Source: Paratinospora sagittata
Taxonomy: Eukaryota; Streptophyta; Magnoliopsida; Ranunculales; Menispermaceae
Direction: 5' to 3'
Assembly (NCBI GenBank): GCA_035771175.1
Contig: CM069597.1
Span: 13,675,001 to 13,739,000, forward strand
Length of the DNA stretch: 64,000 bases
Shown here: positions 29,328 to 41,230 of the stretch, piece after piece
Layout of the letters: each line of letters begins with the position of its first letter
How positions within the stretch are numbered: position 1 is the stretch's first letter
Notes under the pieces: model-generated
What the model was told of the DNA's origin: nothing
What the model saw: only the letters and a program-made list of their open reading frames with translations
The model's database searches: none
Translations under genes and position numbers: made by a program

Positions 29328-31530
29328 CTATTGTTCTCTCCGTTTGCGTGAATATGCTCTAACCTCTGACAGACCCATTTCATCGCGCCTTGGAATTGAT
29401 GGCTCCTGCCCCTGCCCCTGCCCTTGGTCTTTTTCTATTGTAGAGGAAGGCCTAGCTTCATCACGAATGTTCAACCCAGACAAAACCCCAACAATTGACT
29501 CCATGGCAATTCTTGCACTACGAACTTTTACTTCTGGTTCAGGTATGGACATCCATTGTAATGCAATGTCCAAGGCTCGTCTGTTTCGTTGTTGTTCATA
29601 TCCTAATGCAAATCAACAATTACTTGTGAATAATAGATAAATCGAATTCATTATAAAACAAAAAGAAAGGAATGTAAACTTTATTACCAGGGTGGTATAA
29701 TCATCAAACATATATCTTTGTTGAGGGTTGGCAGGATCCTAACGTGCTAGGTTCTCAATGATCGGGTGAGATATAGATGTAAACCACTCGAGGTAGTCCG
29801 GAGCCGCATCCCATGTACTGCATAGACGCTCACCCCGTGCTCGAGCAGAAAGTACAACACTATCCCATCTCTCCCATATCTGATCATAATAATACTTCAA
29901 TTGGTATTGACCTACTGAGGAACCTCGACTTGCTTTTAATGGACGAAGAGGCCATGAAGGAATAGTTTGTACATGGCCTAACTGGAAAAAAACTCTATCA
30001 GGATGATATAGTTCCACAGCGTCCAAACACTTTAAACAACCATAAAAAAAAACAAACTCTGAGATTGGCCGAGTCTCTCTCAAATCAAAGTATGGGTCCC
30101 AATATACCTGAACAAATTCAATATAAATAATTAAACCAACAACACAATGTTACTCAAAGTCATAGTTATAAATAAAAATGTATTGAACTCCTAAACTTTG
30201 TCACTGACCTCGTGAAGGCGTAACATATCGGGTGCTTTACGCAGTGTGACCACGTGAACCTTAGCTAATCCCATCTCTTTTTTTGGGGCTGACATTGATA
30301 TGAAGGGTTGACACGAGGACGAATTAAAGAAAAATGGTCATACAACTAACCTCATCATACACATTTTGTATTAAAATCATTTTTGAAACATTTTTGATAT
30401 AAAACAGACATTAAGTATGAAATGATGCATATATACCTCAAGCAAGGTGAGATACCTTATAATCTGAAAAACTGAGGCCCTCATTGCACATCCAAGCTGA
30501 CGATACAGATACGCAAGACATGCGGCACCCCATGAGTACGTATGAATCATGTGCACGTGCATGAGAATTGAAGATAAGCGACCGGGACCCGTGTTGATGT
30601 CTTGTCACAGAACAGTATGCACCCTAGCAGGAATAATAGAAATGCCCTCACCGTGCACTCCATTGGGGGGTAGGGGACGACTGCTTGCTTGGGGTTACCT
30701 AATCGGGCTTTCAACCAGTGCTTAGCCACTGATTGCCTTTTCCCTTGATTGACCTCTTCCTTCGCATCACTGAATGCAACTCCCAACCCTTGCACCAATA
30801 ATTCGGCAGCATCGTTGTTGTCCATTGGTATGGCTGAGACAAATCTGCCCATGAAAGGAATGTTGAGAAGTATCGCAACATCATCAAAGGCTAATTGTCA
30901 TTTGCCCAAAAGGAATGTGAAATGTGTTCATTTTTTGTTGCCATCTCTCCACAAACGCAGCAATCAGTGTCTTGTTGGCGTGTGTGTATGAGCAACCGAT
31001 CAGGGGACTCAACCCAGATCCATTTATGATTTCTTTAAGTCTTTTTTGCTCGGGGTGGCATTATAGATCCCACTCAGCCACCTGTGCTCCATGATTTATG
31101 CACCTTAATAGGGGTTGATTGTGTAAACAAAAAAAAAAAAAAAACCAACCAAAACAAATATGAATGGTCAATATTAACAAGATAAAACCATCAACAACAG
31201 ATTTACTATACACTAGGGATGAAGACTTACTTCACCAACCCATATAGCTGGAGCAATATGATTCTTGAAACTAGTAAGGACAGAGGGATCGATAGGGCCT
31301 CCCAGAAATGAGACAGGGGCACTATCACCTTCTTCAGTATGCTGGCTCTCTTGGCAAGTGTGTTGAGTGCTTGTCTCATCTATTTGTTATTCTTTTTGTT
31401 TTTCTTGTTGTGCAACATCTGCAATAGCCGATAAATTGGTTTCAATGTGCATACGTCTTCTCCCTGATGTTGTAGGTCGAGTGCGTAACCCACTTTGCTC
31501 ACTAGAAGCAGTGTTACGTGTCCTCGACAT
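29328..31530 (-). pseudogene. Plant mobile domain (PMD/MAIN-like) gene
   Basis: On the minus strand, starting at ATG 31530 (MSRTRNTASSEQSGLRTRP), the sequence passes a stop near 31393. It then encodes GPIDPSVLTSF and IWVGE, a donor GTAAGT (complement at 31225-31230), and after an intron the plant mobile domain: INHGAQVAEW, FGQMTISL, then MDNNDAAELLVQGLGVAFSD, LFLLGCILFCDKTSTRVPV, IHTYSWGAACLAYLYRQLG and LTLLEVYMHH. The tail at 29328-29573 has a Gly-Gln repeat. PMD proteins occur in plant transposons and in the host MAIN/MAIL family, which acts in silencing and meristem maintenance; the biochemical function is not settled. Stops and frameshifts make this copy a pseudogene. An S-family LTR begins at the base next to the start codon and cuts off its promoter. 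Confidence 0.82.
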
Positions 31531-32515
31531 TGTTGGTCCACCCAAGAGGGGGGTGAATTGGGTGAGATGGTCAATTTTAAATATCTCTTCCAATAACTTA
31601 GTGATTTACATAAGTGTATTGGAATTGGATGCAAAAATAGAACTTAGACTAAATTGCAAACGTGAGACACACAAGATTTATAGTGGTTCGACCAAGCCTA
31701 CGTCCACTACCTAATCACCCGATTAGGATTTTCTTAATCCACTAACTGATTCTCTTACGGGTGAGAATCAAACCGTTACAACTGCCCTTTTACTGGTTAA
31801 AAGCAAACCTATCCTTTCACGGGCTAAGAATGAACCAAATTTCCTTTTTTCGAGATGAGGAGAAACCCATGTTCCTTTTGCTGGATAAGGAAAAACTGTT
31901 TTCCTTTTACGGGATAAGGAAGAACCGTGATCCTTTTACGGGATAAGGAACTGTTAACCTATATGGCTCATCCTTAACACATCCCTAAAGTATACTTGAT
32001 GAAGTATATTTTGATGATCACAAACAAAGTATTTTTCGGTGCTAACAAACGTTTTCCAATAATCTATCTCTGCACCAAAGGAAAAGCGAATGATTCGATC
32101 GAAGGAAAACAAAGACATATAAGTCGTGAAATGACTCAAATGATCGCATCATAAATTGAAAAATTGTTTGATCAAGCTTCGTGACAACATCTTCCGATCA
32201 ACGTTCAAAGTCATCTCCATCTCAAAGATCAGCAAAGAAGTCACAATGAAGAGTTGGAAGTATCGATCAAGAGAAATGAGAAATACACAAGGAACTTAAG
32301 GTATATCTTTCTCTAATCATTATTGCTCACAATGTTTTTCAAAACCATGCATATATCATTATCATATGTTTTCTAAATCTGCATGTTTTGATTTCACATT
32401 TTTAACTATATTTTAAACGATTTAATACTATATATTTAATTTGAAATATACAGAGTTTTTATTCGCATTTATCGAATATTCAAAGAGTCTTTCAAGACGT
32501 TAATGAAATAATAGC

Positions 32516-35213
32516 TGTCACGACCCACGATACGTGATGTCATGACTGGCACCCCGTGTATGTCTTCCCTCGATATACACGACATCCCGATAAGACTTAT
32601 AATACACATCATAATCCCAAATACACAATAATAAACACATATGGACATAATCAAATAATATTACATTCCCAAAATGTAAGCCGTAAATTTTTTTCTTCTA
32701 AGTCCACAGTGATCAAAAGTACAAAATAATACTTAACAATGATTACAACCCATCTAAGTGTTAAATATACGTATTAGGTGTTACATAGTACAATTTATCA
32801 AAATAAATGCGAAAAAGTACTAACACCTACATCAACCAGAGTTCGGAAAATGCTCCGCAGCTAAGCCTTTCCCTTCCCCTTCCTATCCGATCCTAAAAAG
32901 ATAATAGTGAGGGGTGAGCTACAGCAAGCCCAATGAATGTTTTCTACAAGTGGCTACATACATGTGCATTTATGTAAAACATTGCAAGATTCATTAAAAC
33001 AGCTTAAACAACTAGAATGTAAACGAGGTTACATACATGTTCAATATAAGACCTCATGTCATATCAAGACAATGCATATCACTTATGACATGTTCATGCA
33101 CCTAAACACCTCCTAGGTAAGAATTGATTCAAGAACATGAGTGTGCAAGACCCATGCCAGAATGACCTCTAACCCGTATTCTAATAGGAATTCCAAGGGC
33201 ACGTCACTGATTTACTATTCATTCCAAACCCTATTTCAGGTTTAGACGAACTACGGCTGCACCTACCCTTGAAACCCTCTACAAGGTCCACAACCGAAGA
33301 TCCCACTAGACTTAGGAAATTTCTCGAAGGAAACCCCAACTAGGAGACTCAACCCAAATTGTTTTCCCAACTGACTATGATCAAATAATTTTCATGAGAT
33401 ATCAAATCATGCTTACCATAATAATTAAGCATTTAAAACATTTCTATAATAGAATGCCACACATAGAAGACACAAGTAAAGAAACACTCACAATTGATTG
33501 GCCAAGTCTGGCCAATCCAATTTCCAATTTCCAATCCAATACTCACCTCGAGTACTTCAATCACCAATTTGCCTACGTGGCTTACTCAAACCAACCGAGG
33601 TCCCTACATATAACACATGGTCCATACAATACTAAAGATCAGCCAAAGTATGCTAATAACCATGTTCAAACCTAATTCTATAGTCAATTTGAGATTCTAG
33701 CATGGTCATAGTCATGAGTCAACCCATATTGCTCAATTCAATCATATAATCATCAAATTATACTACACCTAACCCAAATTGAATGCCATAGGTTGATTCC
33801 CATGATCCCAAACACTATAATACAAAGCATTCAATCATATTAAGGGTTAATTAGGCTATTCCTCAAGTCAATTACAACAATTGACTAAGTTCAAGTCAAA
33901 ATCCCCAATTTGGCAATACATAACCTAAGGCCAAATTGAACTAAGTCATACCAAATTAACATAGGTTCAAACATTCTAAACCCATGAATCTACTCAAATG
34001 AGGTCCAATTAGATGATTCCCAAGTCAATTTGGTCAATTGACTTGGTTTAGGTCAAAAGCCCTAATTTGGGCAAAATTCCCAATTTACATGAAAATCCTC
34101 AAATTGCATGGGAATGTCAATTTACACGGCTTAAGCCAAAATTACCATACAATTAGGTTCCCCCTATTCAAGATCGGTAATTTAGAGTGTCATACATCCA
34201 TAATTACTCATCAATTTCATACAAATCACAAGAAATTTGAATAGAAAATCCTAGGTCAAAACACTAGCTTTAGGTCAAGTCTATGAAACCCCTCTAATTT
34301 CTTGCTATAAATTGGGGGTTTCACCTCTATAGTACTCCCCATACACTCTAGGTCAACCTATATTAATTTCAAGACCTAATTCCAACTTTGATTTTCATCA
34401 CCCTTTCAAAAACGGGATTCAATAGAACCCTAGGTCGAAAAAATCAGTTGCATGATTGTAAGAGAATGATGGAAGGAAGAAAAATGAGAATAAAATGGTT
34501 ACCTTGATGATCCTTGAGCAAAAATCCACCCAAAAACCTCCTTTTTCCCTTCTTTTTCTCTTCTCCTCTTATTTCCCCTTTCTCCAAGCTCTCTAGCACT
34601 CGTGAAGGTGGAAAAATGAGCAAGTGTGAGAAAATCCTGTTTTGGTTTGGATTTATAAAAAAATTTGGGCCCACAACTAAAAATACACTTAAACAAAAGG
34701 AATAATTTTTTTCTGCAGCAATTACTTCTACTTAGATACTCAATTTTATGCAAATGACTATTTAATTTATCATCTAAACCGTAAAATGTTTTATGAGTCA
34801 GTTACCAATATTCTGGTAAAATTTCAACTCAATCCAACGGTGGGATTGTGAAATCCACCGTTGGATCAATACTGCGCAAGAAAATTCATAAGTCCAAAAA
34901 ACAGTATTTGGAGCTTTATAACTCACAGTAGATAACTCCGATCAAGATCTTCACCGTCCATAATGAAGATCTATTAAATAAGAATGATCTGACAAAAGTT
35001 TAGCTCAATCGGACCACGGATCTAGGAGATCAAGCTATTTATTTAATCGGGGACAAAAATTTCTTTCTTCATGGAGCGAGCTCCACTAATCCAAAACACC
35101 GTTTTTGACTTCGAACGGGTCTCCGATCATTCCGAAACTTCATGCAAAGGCACTCGAACCAATGCGCTTCGAGCATCATATACATATACGTCATCCTTAG
35201 GTACAAGCATTAC
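32516..35213 (-). repeat. 3' LTR of the family G element
   Basis: 2.7 kb. In sense (minus) it starts near GTAATGCTTGTACCTAAGG and ends GTGGGTCGTGACA. A purine-rich tract, AAGTTGGGGAGAAT on the minus strand, lies just outside it at about 35215-35232. Open frames inside have no homology. The length matches the G solo LTR at 52179-57333. Confidence 0.82.
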
Positions 35214-35234
35214 TATTCTCCCCAACTTAAGGGA

Positions 35235-35799
35235 TTTTGTCCTCAAAATAAAAGCAAGAAAACTAACCTTAGTCGGTAAAAAGATCTGGGAACTACTCCC
35301 TCATCTGGTCCTCGCGCTCCCATGTTTGCTCTTCATTATTATGGAATTTCCATTTGACTCGCACAAGCGGGATCTCTTTATTCCACAGTTTCTGAACCTG
35401 ACAAGCCACAATTTGAACAGGCAACTCCGCATAAGTCATATCCTCCCCAACTTGCAGATGACTCACATCAAGCACATGAGCTGGATCAGGATAAGACTCC
35501 TTCGATGGATCCTCATTAAACTTCTTAGGCATTGATACACGGCACACATCATGAACACCCTCGAGCTGAGAAGGTAAAGCCAACCAGTACGGTACCTGTC
35601 CAATCCTCTCAACAATCTCAAATGGCCCAATGAACCTAGGGGCAAGTTTCCTTCTGACCCCGAACCTCATTTGACCCTTCCGTGGTGAGACCTTAAGCAA
35701 AACTAGATCTCCCACTGTAAACTCCGATGACCTATGCCAGTTATCATAATGAAGACTGGTTGTTCGGGTATCTGGAAGACAACTCTTTTGCTGAAGCAA
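35235..35799 (-). pseudogene. Chromovirus pol 3' end (integrase tail, chromodomain-like)
   Basis: The minus frame 35293-35799 encodes the integrase C-terminal GPY/F-like region (FTVGDLVLLKVSPRKG, KLAPRFIGPFEIVERIG, HDVCRVSMPKKF) and then a chromodomain-like tail (LPVQIVACQVQKLWNKEIP, VRVKWKFHNNEEQTWERED). A stop follows at QMRE. In active chromoviruses this tail guides integration to chromatin. Confidence 0.85.
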
Positions 35800-35940
35800 T
35801 CAATGTGAGCGTGATATGTTGCGGGCCAATCCATACCCAAAATGGCATCGAAGTCGACGAACTCTAAGACTCTAAGGTCAACTGACATCTCGTGGTCGTC
35901 GAATCTCACGACACATCCCACACATACCTCGAATCTCAGC
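35740..35940 (-). pseudogene. Gypsy aspartic protease C-terminal fragment
   Basis: The minus strand encodes VDFDAILGMDWPATYHAHID, the conserved end of the chromovirus protease. It is joined directly to the integrase tail around 35760-35790 and, on its other side, to LTR sequence at about 35936. This marks two deletion joints. Confidence 0.8.
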
Positions 35941-36134
35941 GAGCTCCACTGATCCAAAACACCGTTTTTAACACGTTTCGACATCGAACGGGTCTCCGAT
36001 CATTCCGAAACTTCATGCAAAGGCATTCAAACCAACGCCCGTAGAGCATCATATACATATACATACATGTATACGGGTACTATACAGGTACTCTACAGGT
36101 CAAAATGATGTTTTTCTAAGGTACGGGTGTTACA
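35936..36134 (-). repeat. 5' LTR fragment of the family G element
   Basis: About 200 bp (minus sense TGTAACACCCGTACC onward) matching 35060-35213 in GAGCTCCACTGATCCAAAAC and GGGTCTCCGATCATTCCG. Confidence 0.82.
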
Positions 36135-36136
36135 GC

Positions 36137-36850
36137 AGCGCTCTTTTGAACTTGTTAAGTCAGGACGCTGATAGGTCATTAGGACGCTGATAACGCTCAA
36201 GGTTGAAATGAACTGATTACTCAGGACGCTTACTTGTTTAGTAGCGGTCCTCTATATTAGGCAACCTTTGAAGTTGTAAGGAAGCTGACTCAGCATCAGC
36301 TCACTGAAAGATCTTTTAAACCATTTTTCAAAGAATGTTTCTTTGAGGACGCTGATGGTTATAAGTTGATTAAACTATCAGGATACTTACTGGACAGGAG
36401 CGCCCTCACTTTTGGAAATCAACTTAATAACTTTCAGGACGCCGATTGTCCTTCAACGTGTTTTTTAAATGTCTTAACTTGCAGGACGCTTACACAATAG
36501 TAGCGCCCTCATGTTATGTTTTTATCTAGTAGGACGCTCACATAATGCACCGCCCTCATATTTTGTTTAATGTTTTAAAGGCAGGATGTTTACTTGGATA
36601 ATAGCGCCCTCATGCACTTAACAATTTTAAAACAAAGCAGGTCACTAACTGTGCATTAGCGTCCTCAAGGTTTAAGTTGTCTAAAGTCATAAGTAAGTCG
36701 GGACGCTTACGAGTAAGTGGTGCCCTCACTTAAGTGTTCAGCAGGACGCTTATACGTAATAAGCGCCCTCAAGGAGCAAAACGACCAAGTCGACATTATG
36801 CGTCAAGACACTTGCGAAATCAGGACGCTAATTCAATTATGGTCACTGTT
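36137..36850 (+). repeat. Hairpin array in S LTR (plus copy)
   Basis: A series of imperfect palindromes of the form AGGACGCTTAC - 6 to 10 nt - GTAGCGCCCTC, for example at about 36483-36513, 36530-36560 and 36743-36772. It is the inverse of the arrays at 39775-40450 and 50130-50820. Confidence 0.85.
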
Positions 36851-39774
36851 TTGACATGTACACCATATCCGTTTGCTTTTCAAAACAAATCTCTGCACAA
36901 GAACTTTTCAGATAAATCAAAGATCTTCTTTGATGCATGAATCGGGGTATCCTGAAATTCTCCTTATTCATGCTATCTGGAAAGAACCAGAATGTGTATG
37001 AAAATTGCAGATGCCATTTTCATATACGACTCTAGCCGTTGAGTCTCAACGTTCATCTTGAATTTGAAATTCAAGTGTATAACGACTATGTCCCACTAAG
37101 TCTATAAATACCAACACCAAACCAAACAACTTGCCAAACACTTTGTATTGTGCCAATACTTTTTGAAAGTTAGTCTGTGTCAAAATAAATTTCATTTTTC
37201 TAATCTTTCAAAGTATTTTTCACTTATACCTATACGATTTTCATATTGAGTTTCAAATATATTTCTATCTTTGAAAATCTGTTTTTATATTGGTATCAAC
37301 TCAATTCCCAGCACTGATTTACATTTGGTATCATTCTTGCTGATAACATAATTTGAGAAATAGTTCAAGATATACAATTGTACTTGATTTCATATCTTAA
37401 GTATTGTATTGAACTATATCAATAGTTGGTTAACTACTGATCAGAGAACCAAAAGTTTTCAGACCTATATTTTATATCTTCTTTGAAAACTATCTTGGTC
37501 TATGTATACATTAGTCCTTCGATTTTCAACTTCAATGTTTTATGGCATTATATTATTTTTGAAGAAGCACTGATCTTCATAACACATCATTCATGCTTTT
37601 CGAAACTGCACTTGAGCAATACTGAACATTGGAAGGTAAAGGACTGTAAGTGTATATTCTCTTAGCATTACCTATTTCACATTTCATATCTTTTTAATGC
37701 TATGTACTGTGCTTAATGTAAAGTGTTCTACTGCGTTAGAACCACCGAACATCTTAGTGTTGTAATGCTGGTGTGTTTTTGGATTGAAACAACCAAGACA
37801 AGCGAAAGTAGTTCACTTGATGATTTCAGGATTGAAATCATATAGGTTTTCTCTGGGCCTTTAAAAGAGAACCTTAAAAAGGTAAGTTTGTCCTTAACCT
37901 TAAAAAAGGATAGGTTATCTCTCAGCCTTTAAAAGAGAACTAGTTCATACTCATCCAGTAAAAGGGTAGGTGTGTCCTTAACCTTAAAAAGGAAAGGTTA
38001 TCTCTCAGCCTTAAAAGTGAAACCAGTTGTTCCTTATCCCGCAAAAGGATCACGGTTCTTCCTTAGCCAGTAAAAGGAACATGGGTTTCTTCCCATCCGG
38101 GAAAAAAGAAATTTGGTTCTTCCTTAGCCAGTAAAAAGAACATGGGTTTCTTCCCATCCGGGAAAAAAGAAATTTGGTTCTTCCTTAGCCAGTAAAAAGA
38201 ACATGGATTTTTTCTAATCCCAAAAAAAGGAAAATGGTTCATCCTTAGCCCATGAAAGGATAGGTTGCCTTTAACCTTAAAAAGGGCAGTTGTAACGGTT
38301 TGGTTCTCACCCGTAAGAGAATCAGTTAGTGAATTGAGTAAATCCTTATTGGGAGATTAGGTAGTGGACGTAGGCTTGGCCGAACCACTATAAATTTGTG
38401 TGTCAAACATTTGCATTTTAGTGTGTGTTCTAATTTGCATCATATTCCAATTAACTTATGCAAATCACCTAAGTTATTGGTAGAACATTTTTAAAATTGA
38501 CCATTGCACCTAATTCACCCCCTCTCTTGTGTGGGACCAACAGGAACAACCATTTTTCGTTTTGCAGGTTAAGAGAAAACCTATCCTTTTACAAGTTAAG
38601 GATGTACTTATCCTTTTACTGGATAAGGATGAACCAGTTTTCTTTTACATGTTAAGAGAAAACTTATCCTTTTACAGGTTAAGGACGAACCTATCCTTTC
38701 ACGGGATGAGGATGAACCGAATTTCCTACTTACAGGTGTGGATGAACCTTTTTCTCTTTTACAGGTTTACAGATAACCTTACATTATTTCAATCCTAAAA
38801 TCATTAAGTGAACTACATTCACTTGTCCTAATTGTTTTAGTCCAGAAACACACCAGCATTACAACACTATAATGTTGGTTTTAACTAAGTAGAACACTTT
38901 AAAATTAAGCTCATTACATAACATTACAAAGATATGAAATGTAAAAACGTAATGCAATGTTGAAATACACTAACAGTCCTTTACCTTTCAATGTTCGGTA
39001 TTGCTCAAGTGCAGTTTTGAAAAGCATGAATGATGTGATATGAAAATCAGTGCTTCTTCGAAAATAATATGATACCAAATAAACATTGATTTGAAAATTG
39101 AAGGACTAGTGCAAATCAAAGACCGACAATTTTCAAAATAGATTAAAATATAAGAATGAAAACTTATGGTTCAGTGATCAGTAGTTAACGCAACTACTGA
39201 TATAGTTCAATACAGCACTTAAGATATAAAATCAAGTACAATTGTATTTCTCATTAACTATATCTCAAATTCTATCTTCAGCAAGAATAATACCAAGTAT
39301 GAATCGGTACTGATAATTTGAGTTGATACAGATCAATTAGATTTTCAAGGATAAATGAAAAAAAGCTCAGTATGAAAATAATTTGAATACGTAAGGTATT
39401 AGTGAAAAGTATTTTGAAAGTTTAGATAATGAAAAACATTTTGACACAGACTAACTTTCAAAAAGTATTGACACAATACAAAATGACTGCGAAGTTGTTT
39501 GGTCCTAAATGCTATTATTTATAGACTTAGTAGGACATAGTCGTTAAACATTTGAAGTTCAAATAATATGAACGTTTACACACAATGGCTAGAAAGACAT
39601 GAAAATGGCAATTGCAATTTTCACTAACATTCTGGTTCTTTTCAGATTTCATGAAAAATGATTGTTTTAGAAAAACTTAATTCATGTATCAGAGAAGATC
39701 TTTGATAAGTCTGAAAAGGACTCTGTGCAAAGGTCCGTTCTTAAAAAGTAAACTGATGTCGTGTACTGGTTCAA

Positions 39775-40450
39775 ATAGTGACGATTATTAAATTAGCGTC
39801 CTGATACCGTAATCAGTGTCCTGACGCACAATATCAACTTTGTCCTTGTGGTTCCTTGAGGGCGCTCATTATGTATAAGCGTCCTGCAGATCACTTAAGT
39901 GAGGGCGCTACTTACTCTTAAGCGTTCTAACTTACTTTGATACTTAAACGACTTAACCTTGAGGGCGCTAATGAACAGTTAGCGTCCTACTATGTTTTAA
40001 AACAAGTATGTGCATGAGGGCGCTACTTTTAGAGTAAGCGTCCTACAAGTTTAAAACATAAGACATAATACGAGGGCGCTACAACAATGTAAGCGTCCTA
40101 TTAGTTAAAAATATTTGAAACCAAACACAAGCACGTTGAAGGACAATCAGCGTCTTGAAAGTTACTAAGTTGATTCCCAAAGGTGAGGGTTTTCCTATCC
40201 AGGTAGCGTCCTGATAGATTATTCAACTTTTAACTATCAGTGTCCTCAAAGATATATTCTTTGAAGAACTTAACAAATCTTTCAATGAGCTGATGCTTAA
40301 TCAGCGTCCTGACAACTTAAAGATTGACTAAACAAGAGGCCGCTACTATACAAGTAAGCGTCCTAATAAATCAGTTTTATTCAACCTTGAATGTTATCAG
40401 CGTCCTAACTTAGCAAGTTCAGGAGAGCGCTACTAAATCATTAGCCTCTT
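39775..40450 (-). repeat. Hairpin array in S LTR (minus copy)
   Basis: On the + strand, units GAGGGCGCT - about 10 to 12 nt - AGCGTCCT start at 39858, 39901, 39961, 40016 and 40072, with weaker units to about 40440. Spacing is 43, 60, 55 and 56 bp. Confidence 0.88.
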
Positions 40451-41039
40451 GAAAGACTTTTTAAAAATAATTTTACGATTAAATATACAATAAATGCGAA
40501 TAAAAACTCGATAAATTTAAAATTAAATATATAAAATTAAATCATTTGAAATACCGTAAAACATATGATTAAAACATGTAAGTATGCAAGTGACTTGTGC
40601 ATGATTTTGGAAAACGTTTAAGCAATGTTGATTAGAGAAAGATATACCTTAAACACTTTGTGTATTTCTCATTTCTCATAATCATTAAATCCAACTTTTC
40701 ATTGTGAGATCTTCGATGTGAACATCGAACTGAGTTGAATGTTTTGAACGTTGATCGAAAGATGAAGACTTAAAGCTTGATCAAATCGTTCGAGTGAAGT
40801 GATCTTGAAATCAAGATATGATCGTTGAAGACCTTTTGATTGAAACGATCTTGATCGTTGGATATGTCTTTGAGTTCCTTGATCGAGTCGTTCTTTGGCT
40901 TTTTGCTTTCCTTAGGTGCTGGGATGAGATCTTGATAAACGCTCGTTAACACCGAAAAGTACTTTGTTTGTGATCATCAAAATATACTTCATCACAACAT
41001 ATTTAGGGATGTACTAAGTGATGAACTGCTTAGATTAAC

Positions 41040-41230
41040 AGGCATATCTATACACAATAAAATGGTTAATCACTATTTATTTATGAAAAAAAATAAAAAA
41101 ATTTCAGGCAGGGTCGGACTTGATAGATGGACTTGTACAGAGTAGGGTCGACCATAATGGCTGACTCTAGAATGAAGGTTGTCCATGGTGACGACCTTCG
41201 TTCTTGAAAAACACCCACACATATTGCATT
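41040..41230. other. Upstream region of the PMD gene
   Basis: Continues the MULE after the S LTR. It contains the inverted counterpart of the 5' region of the transposase (GGGTCGACCATAATGGCTGA at about 41145). Confidence 0.5.

Larger units (their letters stand above)
32516..36134 (-). mobile_element. Internally deleted Ty3/gypsy element, family G
   Basis: Minus-strand element, TGTCACGACCC...GGGTGTTACA, flanked by ATAGC (32511-32515) and GCAGC (36135-36139), an imperfect duplication. It has a full 3' LTR (32516-35213), a pol 3' end, a protease fragment, and only about 200 bp of the 5' LTR (35936-36134). Everything between protease and the integrase tail is deleted. It sits in the first hairpin of the S array. 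Confidence 0.85.
31952..38542 (+). mobile_element. Solo LTR, family S (plus), nested in the minus S LTR
   Basis: TGTTAACCTAT...GGACCAACA with a perfect 5-bp duplication, GGAAC, at 31947-31951 and 38543-38547. Its core promoter reads TCTATAAATACC (37101-37112). Near its end are GTAGTGGACGTAGGCTTGGC and the tract AATTCACCCCCTCTC. It carries the hairpin array at about 36137-36850 and the family G element at 32516-36134; without that element it is 2.97 kb. Confidence 0.9.
31531..41040 (-). mobile_element. Solo LTR, family S (minus), interrupted by another S LTR
   Basis: Starts TGTTGGTCCACCC and ends ...TTAGATTAACA, flanked by GACAT (31526-31530) and GGCAT (41041-41045), one mismatch. Without the 31952-38542 insertion it is 2.91 kb, agreeing with the other two S copies (2.97 and 2.83 kb). 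In LTR sense (minus strand) it begins TGTTAATC and ends GGACCAACA. It has a TATAAATA promoter motif (complement near 39520) and a U5-type motif GTGGACGTAGGCTTGG, also seen in the copia LTR at 11175. No internal coding region is present anywhere in the window. Confidence 0.88.
23889..41220. mobile_element. Mutator-like transposon with transposase-OTU and PMD genes, split by LTR insertions
   Basis: Two convergent genes, a MULE transposase with a C-terminal OTU domain (+, 24266-28656) and a plant mobile domain gene (-, 29328-31530), lie between inverted related sequences. 23988-24052 and 41144-41205 share, in inverted orientation, GGTCGACCA..ATGGCTGACTCTA and flanking motifs. Removing the two independent insertions (26800-28629; 31531-41040) leaves about 6 kb, a normal size for an autonomous MULE. 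The outer ends and the 9-bp duplication were not found, and the right end abuts a gypsy LTR fragment. That both genes belong to one element is inferred from the inverted pair and from the absence of any other boundary between them. Confidence 0.6.

Noticed and set aside
34444..34753. Minus-strand open frames at 34444-34753 as a gene
   Set aside because: They lie inside the G LTR, have low-complexity composition and show no homology.
32516..35213. G LTR region as a host gene region (several 60-90 aa open frames)
   Set aside because: The same sequence recurs at 45685, 52179 and 61690 with LTR borders, and no frame is conserved among them.
31531..38542. DNA transposon with about 420-bp terminal inverted repeats (TGTTGGTCC...GGACCAACA)
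   Set aside because: The right flank continues with the rest of the left copy, a perfect GGAAC duplication brackets 31952-38542, and net lengths equal the independent S copy at 48587. Nested solo LTRs explain everything.
39858..40440. CRISPR-like array (repeated GAGGGCGCT/AGCGTCCT units with different spacers)
   Set aside because: The genome is a plant one, repeats are short, diverged and palindromic, and no cas gene is near. They are hairpins within an LTR.
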